Made by a program: the position numbers and the translations under genes | Notes under the pieces: model-generated | What the model saw: only the letters and a program-made list of their open reading frames with translations | The model's database searches: none | Told to the model about the DNA's origin: nothing | In this document: piece by piece, positions 16,386-26,151 of the stretch | Layout: each line of letters opens with the position of its first letter | Position numbering within the stretch: position 1 is the stretch's first letter | Assembly (NCBI GenBank): GCA_903858085.1 | Contig: CAIOHJ010000129.1 | Span: 36,019-100,018, forward strand | Source: an uncultured Chloroflexota bacterium | GTDB lineage: Bacteria > Chloroflexota > Anaerolineae > Caldilineales > Caldilineaceae | Direction: 5' to 3' | Length of the DNA stretch: 64,000 bases

Positions 16386-17597
16386 ATGACCCTCCACCAC
16401 ACACCCGGCCAAATTGTCACCCCCGAGGAGCTGCGAGCGGTCGCCGCAGATGGCACCCGGTTGCGCTATGCCTTGATGGAGCTGGCAGCCCAGATCCCCG
16501 ATGCGATCACCCTGGGGCGGGGAGACCCGGACCTGAACACCCCGGCGCATGTGATCGCCGCTGCACAGGCGGCCGTGCGCGACGGGCGAGCCGACAGAAT
16601 GATGCCGGTCGCCGGCCTGGCCGACCTGCGCCAGGCCGTGGCCGCCAACCTGCACGCACAAAACGGCATCCCAGCTCGCCCGGAAGAGATCTTGATCACC
16701 GACGGCGGCCAGGAAGCACTCTACTTGATCATGCAGACGCTGCTCGACCCCGGCGACGAAATCCTGGTGCCCGACCCACGCTACACCAGCTATGACGAGG
16801 CGATCCACCAGGCAGGTGCACGGATGGTGCTGGTGCCCACCTACCCGGAAGATAACTTTGACCTGCGCCCTGCCGAGGTCGAAGCCGCCATCACCCCCAA
16901 AACCAAGGCGATTTTGATCATCTCGCCAAGCAACCCGACCTCGGGGGTGGTCAGCCCGGCCAGCGTGCGGGCGATCGCCGCGATCGCCCAGCGCCACAAC
17001 CTGGCTGTGATCAGCGACGAAATCTATGAAAAATATATCTATGCACCGGCACAGCAGCTGAGCATGGCCAGCCTGCCTGGCATGTTCGAACGCACAATCA
17101 CCCTGGGAGGCTTCTCCAAAACCTACGCGATGACAGGCTGGCGGGTCGGCTATGTGGCCGGACCCGCTGACTTTATCGAGCGGCTGACAGCGGTCAAGGC
17201 AGCGACCACCGGCCCGATCTCGGCGGTCAGCCAGTATGCAGCGCTGGCGGCAGCGACCGGCCCGCAGGAGATCGTCGCCGAATACCGGGCTACCTACCAG
17301 CGCCGCTTGGAACGGATGAAACAGGGGCTGCGCGCCTTGGGATTCACCTACAGCGAACCCCAAGGCGCCTTCTTTGTCTACACCAACGCCATCTCCAGCG
17401 GGATCCCCGCCTTCGAGCTCTCCTACCTGCTCCTCAAAGAAGGGCATGTCCTGATTTTCCCGGGCACAGCCTTCGGCGAAAAATGGGTGGACTGGCTGCG
17501 CATCAGCGTGCTGCAGCCCGACGAATTGCTGGATCTGGCGTTGGAGCGGATGGCGGGCGTGCTGACCCGCCACAGAACCGAAGGGATCAAACCATGA
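16386..17597 (+). CDS. PLP-dependent class I/II aminotransferase
   Basis: A 403-residue aminotransferase with all key residues. Lys245 lies in GGFSKTYAMTG, the SPSNPTSG loop and ISDEIYEKYIY follow the family pattern, and the late arginine is in WLRISVLQ. It resembles the enzyme at 2406-3611 throughout, including the early GRGDPD motif. It lies four bases after the lysine-less homologue and overlaps the next gene by four bases. It likely moves the amino group from an amino acid or amine product of the hydrolases to an oxo acid. Confidence 0.93.
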   Translation: MTLHHTPGQIVTPEELRAVAADGTRLRYALMELAAQIPDAITLGRGDPDLNTPAHVIAAAQAAVRDGRADRMMPVAGLADLRQAVAANLHAQNGIPARPEEILITDGGQEALYLIMQTLLDPGDEILVPDPRYTSYDEAIHQAGARMVLVPTYPEDNFDLRPAEVEAAITPKTKAILIISPSNPTSGVVSPASVRAIAAIAQRHNLAVISDEIYEKYIYAPAQQLSMASLPGMFERTITLGGFSKTYAMTGWRVGYVAGPADFIERLTAVKAATTGPISAVSQYAALAAATGPQEIVAEYRATYQRRLERMKQGLRALGFTYSEPQGAFFVYTNAISSGIPAFELSYLLLKEGHVLIFPGTAFGEKWVDWLRISVLQPDELLDLALERMAGVLTRHRTEGIKP

Positions 17598-18601
17598 ACA
17601 AGACAGTGACGATCGGCAACGTGACGGCCCGGCCAGGAGAAATCCAGCGGGGCGTCCTCGAGGTCGGCAACGACATGGCCGGGCGCCCCCAGGCCATCCC
17701 CCTCCTCGTTGTCAACGGCAGCGAGGCAGGCCCCTGCCTCTGGATCAACGGCGCCACCCACGGCGACGAACCGGAAGGTGCTTTTTCGATCTTTCTGGCC
17801 CTCAAACAGCTGGACCCGCAGCAGCTGGCAGGCACGGTGGTGGCCGTGCCCGCCATGAATGTGAACGCCTTCACCGCCGGCACGCGCGGCGACCCGCTCG
17901 ACACCTTCAGCTACGACATGAACCGCATCTACCCCGGCAAAGCGGACGGCTACCCGACCGAACGCATCGCCTACGCCCACTGGCAGGCGATGCAGGCAAG
18001 CTGCGACCTGCAGATTGCCGTCCACTCGGGGGGCGAGCACTCCTACCTGGCCCACATGATCTTTGCCTCAGACAACCCTGCCAGCCTGGAGCTGGCGGCC
18101 GCCATGGGCCCACAGTGGCCCCTGGTCTTCCGCAGCCCGGTAGGAGGGGGCAACCCCAGCTCGATGATGGGCTCGCTGGGCAAGGCTGGAATCACCGTGG
18201 AACTGGGGGGCAACTGCCGGTCCCTGACGCGCGATTTCCATGTCGTCGCCGAGGACCTGGCCGCCAGCTATTTGAATGTCCTGCGCCACTACAAAATGAT
18301 TGCAGGCCAGCCCTCTTATGCGCCGGCATGGCAGCAGGGATACCAGATCGCACTGCTGGCTCCGGCCACCGGCCTCTTCGTGGGCAACCCGGAGTTGCCC
18401 TTCGAGCGCCCGATCGCCCAAGGAACGCTGCTGGGAACCCTCTACGACCTGTACGGCGACGTGCTGGCCGAGCTGGTCGCCCCACGCGAGGGCGTCGTCT
18501 TCGGTCTGCGCTCACGGCCGTCCGTGCTGGCCGGCCAGTGGTGTTGTTTCTTCGGCGTGGTCGAACAGACTGTGACCGATCTGCTTCCGGCCCGGTCTTG
18601 A
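17594..18601 (+). CDS. Succinylglutamate desuccinylase/aspartoacylase-family hydrolase
   Basis: A 335-residue zinc-dependent deacylase of the M14-like AstE/ASPA family. The zinc ligands are His56 and Glu59 in NGATHGDEPEG and His144 in IAVHSGGEH. The substrate-binding Asn-Arg pair appears in YDMNRIYPG and the catalytic Glu203 in ITVELGGN. A C-terminal beta domain follows. The gene overlaps the aminotransferase stop (ATGA). Family members remove acyl groups from N-acyl amino acids; DoeB of ectoine breakdown belongs here too. The acyl group removed in this pathway is unknown. Confidence 0.88.
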   Translation: MNKTVTIGNVTARPGEIQRGVLEVGNDMAGRPQAIPLLVVNGSEAGPCLWINGATHGDEPEGAFSIFLALKQLDPQQLAGTVVAVPAMNVNAFTAGTRGDPLDTFSYDMNRIYPGKADGYPTERIAYAHWQAMQASCDLQIAVHSGGEHSYLAHMIFASDNPASLELAAAMGPQWPLVFRSPVGGGNPSSMMGSLGKAGITVELGGNCRSLTRDFHVVAEDLAASYLNVLRHYKMIAGQPSYAPAWQQGYQIALLAPATGLFVGNPELPFERPIAQGTLLGTLYDLYGDVLAELVAPREGVVFGLRSRPSVLAGQWCCFFGVVEQTVTDLLPARS

Positions 18602-18613
18602 CCCGAGAACCCT

Positions 18614-19786
18614 ATGATGCCATCTGAAAACGCTGTCGTGGCGCTGTTGCAGCAGCTGGTCCAAATTCCTTCCCCCAATCCCCCCGGCGAGTGTCGGGCA
18701 ATCGCCGAGTTCTGCGCAGCGTATCTGCGCCAGGCTGGCTTTGTGACGACCCTTGCCGCGCCCGACGAGCGCGCCTGGAGCGTGGTCGCCGTGCTCGGTG
18801 ACCCAGCCGCAGAACCGGCCCTGCTGCTGCACGCCCACATCGATACGGTCCCGCTCGGCCAGAATGCCCGGTGGCACTTCGCCCCCTTCGCCGGCACCGA
18901 GGCCGACGGCCGACTCTATGGGCTGGGCAGCGTCGACGACAAGGCCCCGTTGGCCGCGATGCTGGCCACCGCAGCCCGGATCGCCGCACAGGCAGAGCGG
19001 CTGCAAGGCCGGCTGGTCGTTGTCTGCGCGGCCGACGAGGAGGTGGGCGGCCAGCTGGGCACCCGCTGGCTGGTGGACCAAGGGCTGATTCCAGCTTGCA
19101 GTTTTGTGGTGGTCGGCGAACAGACCCAGAACCGGGCCGCCATCGCCCACAAAGGCGTGCTGCGGGCCGCCCTGCACGTCGAAGGACGCACAGCCCACGC
19201 CACCGACCCCTGGCGCGGGCGCAACGCCATCAACGGCATGGCCCACCTGATCCTGGAGCTGGAACGATACCAGCGCGAAGAGCTGGAAAGACGACACCAC
19301 CCCCTGCTGGGACCGCCCAGCATCAACGTCGGGGTGATCAAAGGCGGAGTCAGCGCCAATGTCGTGGCCGACGCCTGCACGGTCTGGGTGGACCGCCGCA
19401 CGCTGCCCGGCGAAGACCCTCAAGCCGTGATCGCCGAAGTGCAGGCGCTGGTCGCCCGCCAACAGGCCTCCGACCCCGAACGCACCTACCGGGCAGACCA
19501 TTTTCTGGTCAGCAACTGGTTCCAAGCCGACATGAACAGCCCCTTTCTCCAGCGCTTCATCCAGGTCTGTGCCGACGTCACCGGCACCCCGGCAGAACCA
19601 GTCGGCTACCTGCCCGGCAGCGACGCCAAACACCTGGTCAGCGTGGCACGCGACGGAATGGTCGTCTTCGGCCCAGGAACCTACGAGGTGGCCCATGCTA
19701 CCGACGAATATGTGGAGGTGGCCGAGCTGGCGGCTACCCATGCCATCCTTGTCCAGTTCGTGGAAGAAATTTTGTTGAGAGGTTGA
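18614..19786 (+). CDS. M20-family amidohydrolase (ArgE/DapE-like)
   Basis: A 390-residue dinuclear zinc hydrolase. Metal and catalytic residues visible are His75 and Asp77 in HAHIDTVP, Asp108 in GLGSVDDKA, the Glu pair 142-143 in DEEVGG, and a later His in TAHATDPW. The usual Lys-Gly after the central Asp is Lys-Ala. It differs clearly from the M20 enzyme at 1013-2383, so the locus carries two types. ArgE/DapE-like members act on N-acyl or N-carbamoyl amino acids, which fits the ring-opening amidohydrolase encoded next. Confidence 0.9.
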   Translation: MMPSENAVVALLQQLVQIPSPNPPGECRAIAEFCAAYLRQAGFVTTLAAPDERAWSVVAVLGDPAAEPALLLHAHIDTVPLGQNARWHFAPFAGTEADGRLYGLGSVDDKAPLAAMLATAARIAAQAERLQGRLVVVCAADEEVGGQLGTRWLVDQGLIPACSFVVVGEQTQNRAAIAHKGVLRAALHVEGRTAHATDPWRGRNAINGMAHLILELERYQREELERRHHPLLGPPSINVGVIKGGVSANVVADACTVWVDRRTLPGEDPQAVIAEVQALVARQQASDPERTYRADHFLVSNWFQADMNSPFLQRFIQVCADVTGTPAEPVGYLPGSDAKHLVSVARDGMVVFGPGTYEVAHATDEYVEVAELAATHAILVQFVEEILLRG

Positions 19787-19791
19787 CCTTT

Positions 19792-21174
19792 ATGTTAGAC
19801 CTGGCTATCCGAGGCGGAACCCTGTTGACAGAACAGGGCGAATTCCTGGCAGATGTGGGGGTCGAGCACGACCGGATTGCAGCGATCGCCCAGCCTGGGG
19901 CACTGCCGGCAGCCCGAAAAACACTGGAGGTCGAAGGCTGTTTCGTGCTGCCGGGCATCATCGACATCCACTTTCATGTGCGCGCACCAGGCCACCCGGC
20001 ACGCGGCACCTTCCCCACCGAAACCCGGGCAGCGGCAGCAGGCGGCGTGACCACCGTGCTGGAAATGCCGATCAGCGTACCTTGCTGCGCGACCGCCGAG
20101 GTGCTGGAAAACCGCAAAGCGCTGGGAGAACAGCAGAGCTACGTCAACTTTGGCCTCTACGGCGCACCCGGCCGGCTCGACCGCGACCAGGTGCTGGCCA
20201 TGGCAGATGCCGGCGCCTGCGGCTTCAAAATCTTCACCCACGCCCTGCCCAAAGGACGCGAAGAAGAATTTCTGGGGCTGTGCATCGACCGGGCAGACGA
20301 AATCTACCGGGCACTGGAACTGGTGGGCGAAACCGGCCGACTGGTCTCCTGCCATGCCGAAAACGAACAGCTGATCCAACTCTTTGAAGGACGGATCAAA
20401 AGCGCCGGACGCATCGACCCGGCCGGCTTCGTGGCCAGCCGCCCCCCAGTCGTCGAAGCGCTGAGCGTCGCCGAGCTGGCCGCCATGTGCGCCGACCTGG
20501 GCACACACGTGCACATCGCCCACGTCTCCTGCGCGGCAGCGCTCCGCCAGCTGCAACAAGGACAAGCCGCCGGCCTGCCAATGACCGGCGAGACCTGCCC
20601 ACATTATCTGTTCTTCACCGCAGCAGATATGGATCGACATGGCCCCTTTGCCATGATCAAACCGCCGCTGCGCAGCAGAGAAGACCAGGACGCGCTGTGG
20701 GCAGGGCTGTTGGACGGATCGCTGGCCGCCATTACCACCGACCACAGCCCCTTCACACTGGCAGAAAAAGAACGGGGCCTCCCCAACATCTGGCAAGGCG
20801 CGATCGGCTCCCCAGGCGTAGAAGCGTTGCTGCCCGGGGTCTTGACCGAAGCGCTGGATGGACGCCTCCCACTGAAAAGCGCACTCCGGCTGCTCACCAG
20901 CCAGCCCGCCCGCCTGTTCCATCTCTACCCGGAACGGGGCACCGTGCAGCCAGGCAGCATCGCCGACCTGGTGGTCTACGACCCGCGCCCGACAGGCAGC
21001 GTCGACAGCAGCCGCTGGTTGACCCAGGCACGCGCGATCGACCGCCTCTATCATGGACGCCGGCAGCGCGGCGCAGTGCGGACCACGATCGTCAACGGGG
21101 TGATCGTCTACCAGGAGGGGCAGATCGTGGCCGAGCCGGGAACTGGCCGGTTCGTGCGGCCGGCTCGCCCCTGA
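19792..21174 (+). CDS. Cyclic amidohydrolase (dihydroorotase/hydantoinase/allantoinase-like)
   Basis: A 460-residue metal-dependent hydrolase of the amidohydrolase superfamily. The binuclear site is complete: His60 and His62 in DIHFHVRAPG, the carboxylated Lys146 in GFKIFTHAL, His188 in SCHAENEQ, His244 in HIAHVSCA and Asp317 in ITTDHSPF. The GETCPHYL segment is shared with allantoinases and dihydroorotases. No pyrimidine biosynthesis genes are near, so a catabolic role on a hydantoin, allantoin or related ring is more likely. It is the last gene of the operon; the ATG at 19792 follows GAGAGG. The M20 enzyme just upstream could remove the carbamoyl group from its product. Confidence 0.9.
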   Translation: MLDLAIRGGTLLTEQGEFLADVGVEHDRIAAIAQPGALPAARKTLEVEGCFVLPGIIDIHFHVRAPGHPARGTFPTETRAAAAGGVTTVLEMPISVPCCATAEVLENRKALGEQQSYVNFGLYGAPGRLDRDQVLAMADAGACGFKIFTHALPKGREEEFLGLCIDRADEIYRALELVGETGRLVSCHAENEQLIQLFEGRIKSAGRIDPAGFVASRPPVVEALSVAELAAMCADLGTHVHIAHVSCAAALRQLQQGQAAGLPMTGETCPHYLFFTAADMDRHGPFAMIKPPLRSREDQDALWAGLLDGSLAAITTDHSPFTLAEKERGLPNIWQGAIGSPGVEALLPGVLTEALDGRLPLKSALRLLTSQPARLFHLYPERGTVQPGSIADLVVYDPRPTGSVDSSRWLTQARAIDRLYHGRRQRGAVRTTIVNGVIVYQEGQIVAEPGTGRFVRPARP

Positions 21175-21214
21175 AGGCCAACAGCCCCATCCTTGCACTG
21201 CCACCCAACAAACC

Positions 21215-21272
21215 GGGCTGTCAAAAAACCAACAGAAACTGTTGGCCTGGAATCCCCCTATTTTGACAGCCC
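21215..21272. repeat. Nested inverted repeats between the catabolic operon and alaS
   Basis: The outer arms GGGCTGTCAAAA (21215-21226) and TTTTGACAGCCC (21261-21272) are perfect over 12 bp. Inside, CCAACAG and CTGTTGG form a second 7-bp stem with a 3-base loop (21229-21245). The right outer arm contains the -35 box of the alaS promoter. It may end the upstream operon or regulate alaS; no long T-run follows. Confidence 0.7.
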
Positions 21273-21292
21273 TTCCCCCTTTGCCCTACAAT
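21263..21292 (+). promoter_or_regulatory. Sigma-70-type promoter of alaS
   Basis: TTGACA (21263-21268) and TACAAT (21287-21292) with an 18-base spacer. Transcription would begin near 21299, 47 bases before the alaS start. Confidence 0.75.
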
Positions 21293-21345
21293 CACAAGGA
21301 TATTGGAGCGGCAGCCAAAGGCACAAACAGACAGGATGGACGGCG

Positions 21346-24069
21346 ATGCAACCACTGAAGACCAGCGAAATCCGCCAGTTTTTTCTGGACTACTTCCGCG
21401 CCCAGGGGCATGAAGTGGTGGCCAGCAGCAGCCTGGTGCCAGAAAATGACCCGACCCTGCTGCTGACCAACGCCGGGATGAACCAGTTCAAAGATGCATT
21501 CCTGGGCATCGAACAGCGCAGCTACAAGCGGGCCACGACCGCACAAAAATGCATGCGGGTCAGCGGCAAACACAACGACCTCGAAAACGTCGGCCCCAGC
21601 CCGCGCCACCATACCTTTTTTGAGATGCTGGGCAACTTTTCCTTCGGCGACTACTTCAAAGCGGACGCCATCCACTTCGCCTGGCAGCTGCTGGTCGAAA
21701 AACTGGGCCTGCCCCTGGAGCGGCTGTGGTTCACCGTCTACACAGAAGACAGCGACGCCGAACGGCTGTGGATAGAGCGAGGGGCTGACCCCACACGCGT
21801 GCTCCGTTTCGGCAAGAAAGACAACTGGTGGTCGATGGGGGAGACCGGCCCGTGCGGCCCCTGTTCCGAAATCCATTACTACTGGGGCGACCTGGCCCAC
21901 CAACAGCCAGGCGGCGTCAACAAAGACGACGAATACCTGGAAATCTGGAACCTGGTCTTCATGCAATACGATGCCCGCCCAGATGGCCAGCTGCTGCCGC
22001 TGCCAGCCCCCAGCGTCGACACCGGCGCCGGCCTGGAACGGCTCGCCAGCATCCTGCAGGGCAAAGACAACAACTACGACACCGACGCATTTGTCCCGAT
22101 CCTGGCACGCATCCAGCAGCTGGCCAGCCACAGCGACGCAGAACGCCAGACACACCTCTTCCGCTATCGGGCGATCGCAGACCACGTGCGCTCCTGTACC
22201 TTCCTGATCGGAGACGGGGTCCTGCCCGGCAACGAAGGCCGCCAATATGTCCTGCGCATGATCCTGCGCCGCGCAGCACGGTTTGGCAAACTCCTCGGCT
22301 TCGACCGACCCTTTCTGGCCTCGATCGCCGACACGGTGATCGAGGCGATGGGAGAGCACTACCAGGATCTGCTCCCCAAACGCGACTATATCCTGCAGTC
22401 GATCACAGACGAGGAGGAGCGTTTTCACCGCACACTGGCCAATGGGCTGCACCTTCTCGACGACCTGATGGCACAGATGCAGGCCGAGCAGCGGACACAA
22501 ATTCTGGGCCAGGAAGCCTTTTTTCTGTGGGATACCTACGGCTTCCCGGTCGACCTGACACGCGACATCGCACAGGACAACGGGCTGACGATCGACGAGG
22601 CAGGCTTCCAGGCAGCGCTGGCCGAACAAAAGGAAAAAAGCCGCGCAACCGCCGTCGAAAAGAACGGCCAGGATGTCACACTCTACGCCGAAACCTTCCG
22701 CAAATTGCAGGAGCAGGGGGTAATCGACCCCGGCGGCGTTCGCTCACGCATCTACGACAACCTGGCCGAGGTCGACAGCACCGTGGCCGCCCTTTTTGTC
22801 GAAGGCCAGCCGACAGCAGCAGCCAACCCCGGCCAGAGCGTCGCCCTTTTGCTGCCCGAAACTGTTTTTTATGTCGAATCCGGCGGCCAGCTCAGCGACA
22901 CGGGCGAGCTCTATTACTGGCCGACCAATCTGGACGAACCGGTCTGGACGGTGCAGGTGACCGAAATGTGGCGCCCTGTGCCAGGTCTGCTGCTGCATCT
23001 AGGCACCGTGGTGGCCGGTACCGTCCACACCGGCGACCCGGCTACAGCAGCGATCGACACCGAACGGCGCTGGGACATCATGCGCAACCACACCGGAACC
23101 CATGTGCTGCATGCAGCGCTGCGCGAACGGCTGGGCAGCCATGTCCACCAGGCGGGCTCTCAGGTCTCCCCAGAACGGCTACGCTTCGATTTCACCCATG
23201 GCCAGCCCCTCAGCGACGCCGATATCGCCGCAATCGAAGGCCGCGCCAATGCCATTCTTCTGCAGAACTACCCGGTCCATACCCGCTGGACAACCTACAC
23301 ACAGGCAATCCGTGAGGGGGTCACCGCCCTGTTCACCGAGAAGTATGGCAACGAGGTGCGGGTCGTCTCGTTTGGAGAGGAAGAAGGGATCAGCGCCGAA
23401 CTGTGCGGCGGCACCCACGTGGAAAGCACCGCCGAGATCGGTTCCTTCCGGGTGGTTGCCGAGGGCAGCGTTGCCGCAGGCGTACGCCGCATCGAGGTGG
23501 TGACTGGCCGGGCAGCCGAGCGGTGGGTGGCAGAACGGCTGACTTCGCTGGCGACCATTGCCGAACTGACCCACAGCAAGCCAGCCACAGCCGTAGCAGC
23601 TGTGCAGGAACTGCTCACCCATCAACAGACGTTGCAGAAGGAGCTGGCGCAGCTGCGCCAGAAGCTGGCCCGGCACGAGGCGCACGCCTTGCTGGACAAA
23701 GCCGAACAGATAGGAGGCTTCGCTGTGCTCTCCGTCCGGGTGGAAGCCCCCGATACGGAAACACTGCGCCAGATGACAGACTGGTTCCGCGACAAGCTGG
23801 GAAGCAGTGTCGTGGCCGTCGGCGCTCTGTTGGACGAAAAACCGCTGATTGTGGCTGCGGTGACCGAAGATCTGGTCAGCCGTGGCATGCACGCAGGCCA
23901 GATTGTGCGCGAGGCCGCAAAGCTGATGGGCGGCGGCGGCGGCGGGCGCCCGACACTGGCCCAGGCCGGCGGCCGCAACAGCGACCAGCTCGAAGCTGCG
24001 CTGCAAAGCGTCGTGCGCTGGGTCCACCAGAACGTCAAATCAGGAGACGCCCACCAGACAATCACATGA
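21346..24069 (+). CDS. alaS: Alanine--tRNA ligase
   Basis: A 907-residue class II aminoacyl-tRNA synthetase that charges tRNA-Ala. The N-terminal catalytic domain shows [15 protein letters not shown] and [18 protein letters not shown]. The editing domain has its zinc ligands in [12 protein letters not shown] (near residue 582) and ELCGGTHVE (near 686). The C-terminal C-Ala domain ends with the glycine run [15 protein letters not shown]. Length is normal. I chose ATG 21346, where similarity begins, rather than the long upstream extension. The stop overlaps the next gene's start (ATGA). Confidence 0.98.
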   Translation: MQPLKTSEIRQFFLDYFRAQGHEVVASSSLVPENDPTLLLTNAGMNQFKDAFLGIEQRSYKRATTAQKCMRVSGKHNDLENVGPSPRHHTFFEMLGNFSFGDYFKADAIHFAWQLLVEKLGLPLERLWFTVYTEDSDAERLWIERGADPTRVLRFGKKDNWWSMGETGPCGPCSEIHYYWGDLAHQQPGGVNKDDEYLEIWNLVFMQYDARPDGQLLPLPAPSVDTGAGLERLASILQGKDNNYDTDAFVPILARIQQLASHSDAERQTHLFRYRAIADHVRSCTFLIGDGVLPGNEGRQYVLRMILRRAARFGKLLGFDRPFLASIADTVIEAMGEHYQDLLPKRDYILQSITDEEERFHRTLANGLHLLDDLMAQMQAEQRTQILGQEAFFLWDTYGFPVDLTRDIAQDNGLTIDEAGFQAALAEQKEKSRATAVEKNGQDVTLYAETFRKLQEQGVIDPGGVRSRIYDNLAEVDSTVAALFVEGQPTAAANPGQSVALLLPETVFYVESGGQLSDTGELYYWPTNLDEPVWTVQVTEMWRPVPGLLLHLGTVVAGTVHTGDPATAAIDTERRWDIMRNHTGTHVLHAALRERLGSHVHQAGSQVSPERLRFDFTHGQPLSDADIAAIEGRANAILLQNYPVHTRWTTYTQAIREGVTALFTEKYGNEVRVVSFGEEEGISAELCGGTHVESTAEIGSFRVVAEGSVAAGVRRIEVVTGRAAERWVAERLTSLATIAELTHSKPATAVAAVQELLTHQQTLQKELAQLRQKLARHEAHALLDKAEQIGGFAVLSVRVEAPDTETLRQMTDWFRDKLGSSVVAVGALLDEKPLIVAAVTEDLVSRGMHAGQIVREAAKLMGGGGGGRPTLAQAGGRNSDQLEAALQSVVRWVHQNVKSGDAHQTIT

Positions 24070-25640
24070 CTGAATTTTATCGGGTCGCATCGGAAGCAAG
24101 CTTCGAGGCAGTCCGCCGGACAGTGGGACAGTGGCCCCAGCGCCGCATTGCGCTGGTCCTGCCCGAAGGATGGCTGGAGCTGAACAACCCCGCGCGCCTG
24201 CGCCTGCTCCAACGACAGGCACAGATCCAGCACAGCGAAATCGCGCTGGTGACGTCGGAGCCCGCCACGCGCGCAGCCGCCGGCCAGATCGGCGTGCCGG
24301 TCTTCGACCGGCCAGAAGAGGCCAACCACAGCCGCTGGCGGATGGAGCCGCTGCTGCCGCTGATCGACCCGCGCGCCCCCGAGGCCGGGCTGCCCGAACC
24401 GCCCCCCTGGCGCCGCCAGGATTTGGTCGCCCAGCGCCGTCTGCCCACCCAGCGCCAGGCACGCCAGCGCCGCATCCAAAGCGAGAACGCCTACCGCCGC
24501 CCCCCCTCCCCCGGGCTGCGGCTGGCCGGCAACCTGCTGATGGCGCTGCTGGCCCTGGGCGTGCTGGGGGCGTTCACCTACTACGTGCTGCCCGCTGCCA
24601 CCATTTTTCTGACCCCAGGGCGGCTGCCCCTCCAGACCGACCTGCCGGTCATCGCTGTCGTCGGCCAGACAGAAGTCGACCGCACAGAGGGGATATTGCC
24701 GGCCCGGCTGCTCAAAGCCGAACTAAACGAACAGGGCGCTGTCTCCACCAGTGGAAGCTCACAAAAGGCGACCAGCCGAGCACAGGGGGAGGTGGTCTTC
24801 ACCAACATCAGCGCAACGGCAGCGACGATCCCGGCCAATACCCTGGTGGGCACCAGCTCGGGCACACCCGTCGAATTTCGCACCCAAAGCGAGGTCAAGG
24901 TCGAAGGCGGAGCTGGCCAGCGGGTCAGCGTGGCAGTCGAGGCGGTCGACGCTGGGACCGCCGGCAACGTGCGCGCCAATACAATCAACAACGTCGTCGG
25001 CGCGCTCGGCTTCCGCCTCCGGGTCAACAACCCGACCGCCACCTACGGCGGCGGCGCCGAACTGGTCGCAGTGGTCTCCCAGCAGGACCGGGAACAGCTG
25101 GTCGCCAGCTTGCTGCAGGCCGCCGAAGCCAAAGCGTACGACACCCTGCGCAGCCAGCTGCAGCCCGGCGAATGGCTGCCGACAGAATCCGTGCAGACCT
25201 TCATCCTGGCCCAATCCTTTGACCAGTACAGCGACGAAGTGGCCCAGCAGCTCACCGGCTCGCTCCGGGTGCTGGTCCAGGGGCTCGCCGTCAACGAACA
25301 ACAGTCGACCGAGCTCATCCTCCAACAGCTCCAAACGCTGGTCCCAGAACGCGGCCGACTTGTGTTGGACAGCGTGCGCGCCCAGCGACAGCCGCAGAGC
25401 CAGGTCACTGGCAGCACGGTCGCCTTCACCCTGACCGTGGCCGCCGACTACACAACCCCGATCGACCCGGATGAACTCCGCCAGGCAGTGGCCGGACTCC
25501 CCCCCGCCGAGGCCGAACGCACCATCCAGGAACGCTGGCTGATCGAAGGAACCCCAGAAATTTACCTGGACCCCGCCTGGAAGGGGGTCCTGCCCAGCCT
25601 GACCAGCCGGATTCAGGTCCGCGTCAACTATGCACAGTGA
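24066..25640 (+). CDS. Single-pass membrane protein with a baseplate-J/gp47-like extracytoplasmic region
   Basis: A 524-residue protein. The first 150 residues are a basic, proline- and arginine-rich cytoplasmic part; a hydrophobic helix follows at about 153-178 ([19 protein letters not shown]). The outer part contains repeated beta-rich segments such as [22 protein letters not shown] and [17 protein letters not shown], which resemble baseplate J-like domains of contractile tails, though no tail genes are near. It is coupled to alaS by a 4-bp overlap and overlaps ruvX by 11 bp. An envelope role is more likely than a phage one. The family label is moderate and the function unknown. Confidence 0.7.
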   Translation: MTEFYRVASEASFEAVRRTVGQWPQRRIALVLPEGWLELNNPARLRLLQRQAQIQHSEIALVTSEPATRAAAGQIGVPVFDRPEEANHSRWRMEPLLPLIDPRAPEAGLPEPPPWRRQDLVAQRRLPTQRQARQRRIQSENAYRRPPSPGLRLAGNLLMALLALGVLGAFTYYVLPAATIFLTPGRLPLQTDLPVIAVVGQTEVDRTEGILPARLLKAELNEQGAVSTSGSSQKATSRAQGEVVFTNISATAATIPANTLVGTSSGTPVEFRTQSEVKVEGGAGQRVSVAVEAVDAGTAGNVRANTINNVVGALGFRLRVNNPTATYGGGAELVAVVSQQDREQLVASLLQAAEAKAYDTLRSQLQPGEWLPTESVQTFILAQSFDQYSDEVAQQLTGSLRVLVQGLAVNEQQSTELILQQLQTLVPERGRLVLDSVRAQRQPQSQVTGSTVAFTLTVAADYTTPIDPDELRQAVAGLPPAEAERTIQERWLIEGTPEIYLDPAWKGVLPSLTSRIQVRVNYAQ

Positions 25641-26130
25641 CCCGCCCCAGACCGGCCGCCCAGCCATCCCTGGCAAATTGATGGCGCTCGACGTCGGCCT
25701 GGCACGCATCGGGGTCGCCGTCTGCGACCCACTTCAGCTCGCAGCCCGCCCGCTGACCGTCCTCTCCAGAAAAAGCCGCCAAGAAGATTTTGCTCTGCTG
25801 GCCAGGCTGGTACAACAAGAAGAGGTGCAGGCCATCCTCTGCGGGCTGCCCCTCAACATGGACGGCAGCGAGGGAACCCAGGCCCAGATCGTGCGCAGAT
25901 GGGCAAGGCGGCTGCACCAGGCCCTGCACCAGAAAATGGCTCCTCCCCCCATCCTCTTCTGGGATGAACGGCTGAGCAGCTACATGGCCCGGGCCCCCCA
26001 GCCAGCCCGGAGCCAGCGAACCGCAGACGATGCGCGCGCCGCCGCCGTGATCCTGCAAAGCTATCTCGATACCCAGAAACTGCCCACGGAGCACGGCAGA
26101 ACCGACTACGGGCAGATCGGGTCGGTTTAA
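25630..26130 (+). CDS. ruvX: RuvX/YqgF Holliday-junction resolvase-like protein
   Basis: A 166-residue RNase H-fold protein. The first acidic site is in [14 protein letters not shown], followed by [18 protein letters not shown] and the final [11 protein letters not shown], matching the YqgF family order. YqgF acts in processing the 16S rRNA 5' end and has been proposed as an alternative resolvase. The frame may start at ATG 25630 or at the Met 17 codons later; the first overlaps the upstream gene by 11 bases. The alaS-ruvX-mltG order is conserved in many bacteria. Confidence 0.92.
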   Translation: MHSDPPQTGRPAIPGKLMALDVGLARIGVAVCDPLQLAARPLTVLSRKSRQEDFALLARLVQQEEVQAILCGLPLNMDGSEGTQAQIVRRWARRLHQALHQKMAPPPILFWDERLSSYMARAPQPARSQRTADDARAAAVILQSYLDTQKLPTEHGRTDYGQIGSV

Positions 26131-26151
26131 CAACAAGGAACCCACAACCCC

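Noticed and set aside
1..21174. Assignment of the locus to ectoine or creatinine degradation
   Set aside because: M24 and AstE-like enzymes recall ectoine breakdown, and the amidase plus cyclic amidohydrolase recall creatinine breakdown, but the class III aminotransferase, aldehyde dehydrogenase and ectoine importer, or the creatinine deaminase, are missing from the visible part.
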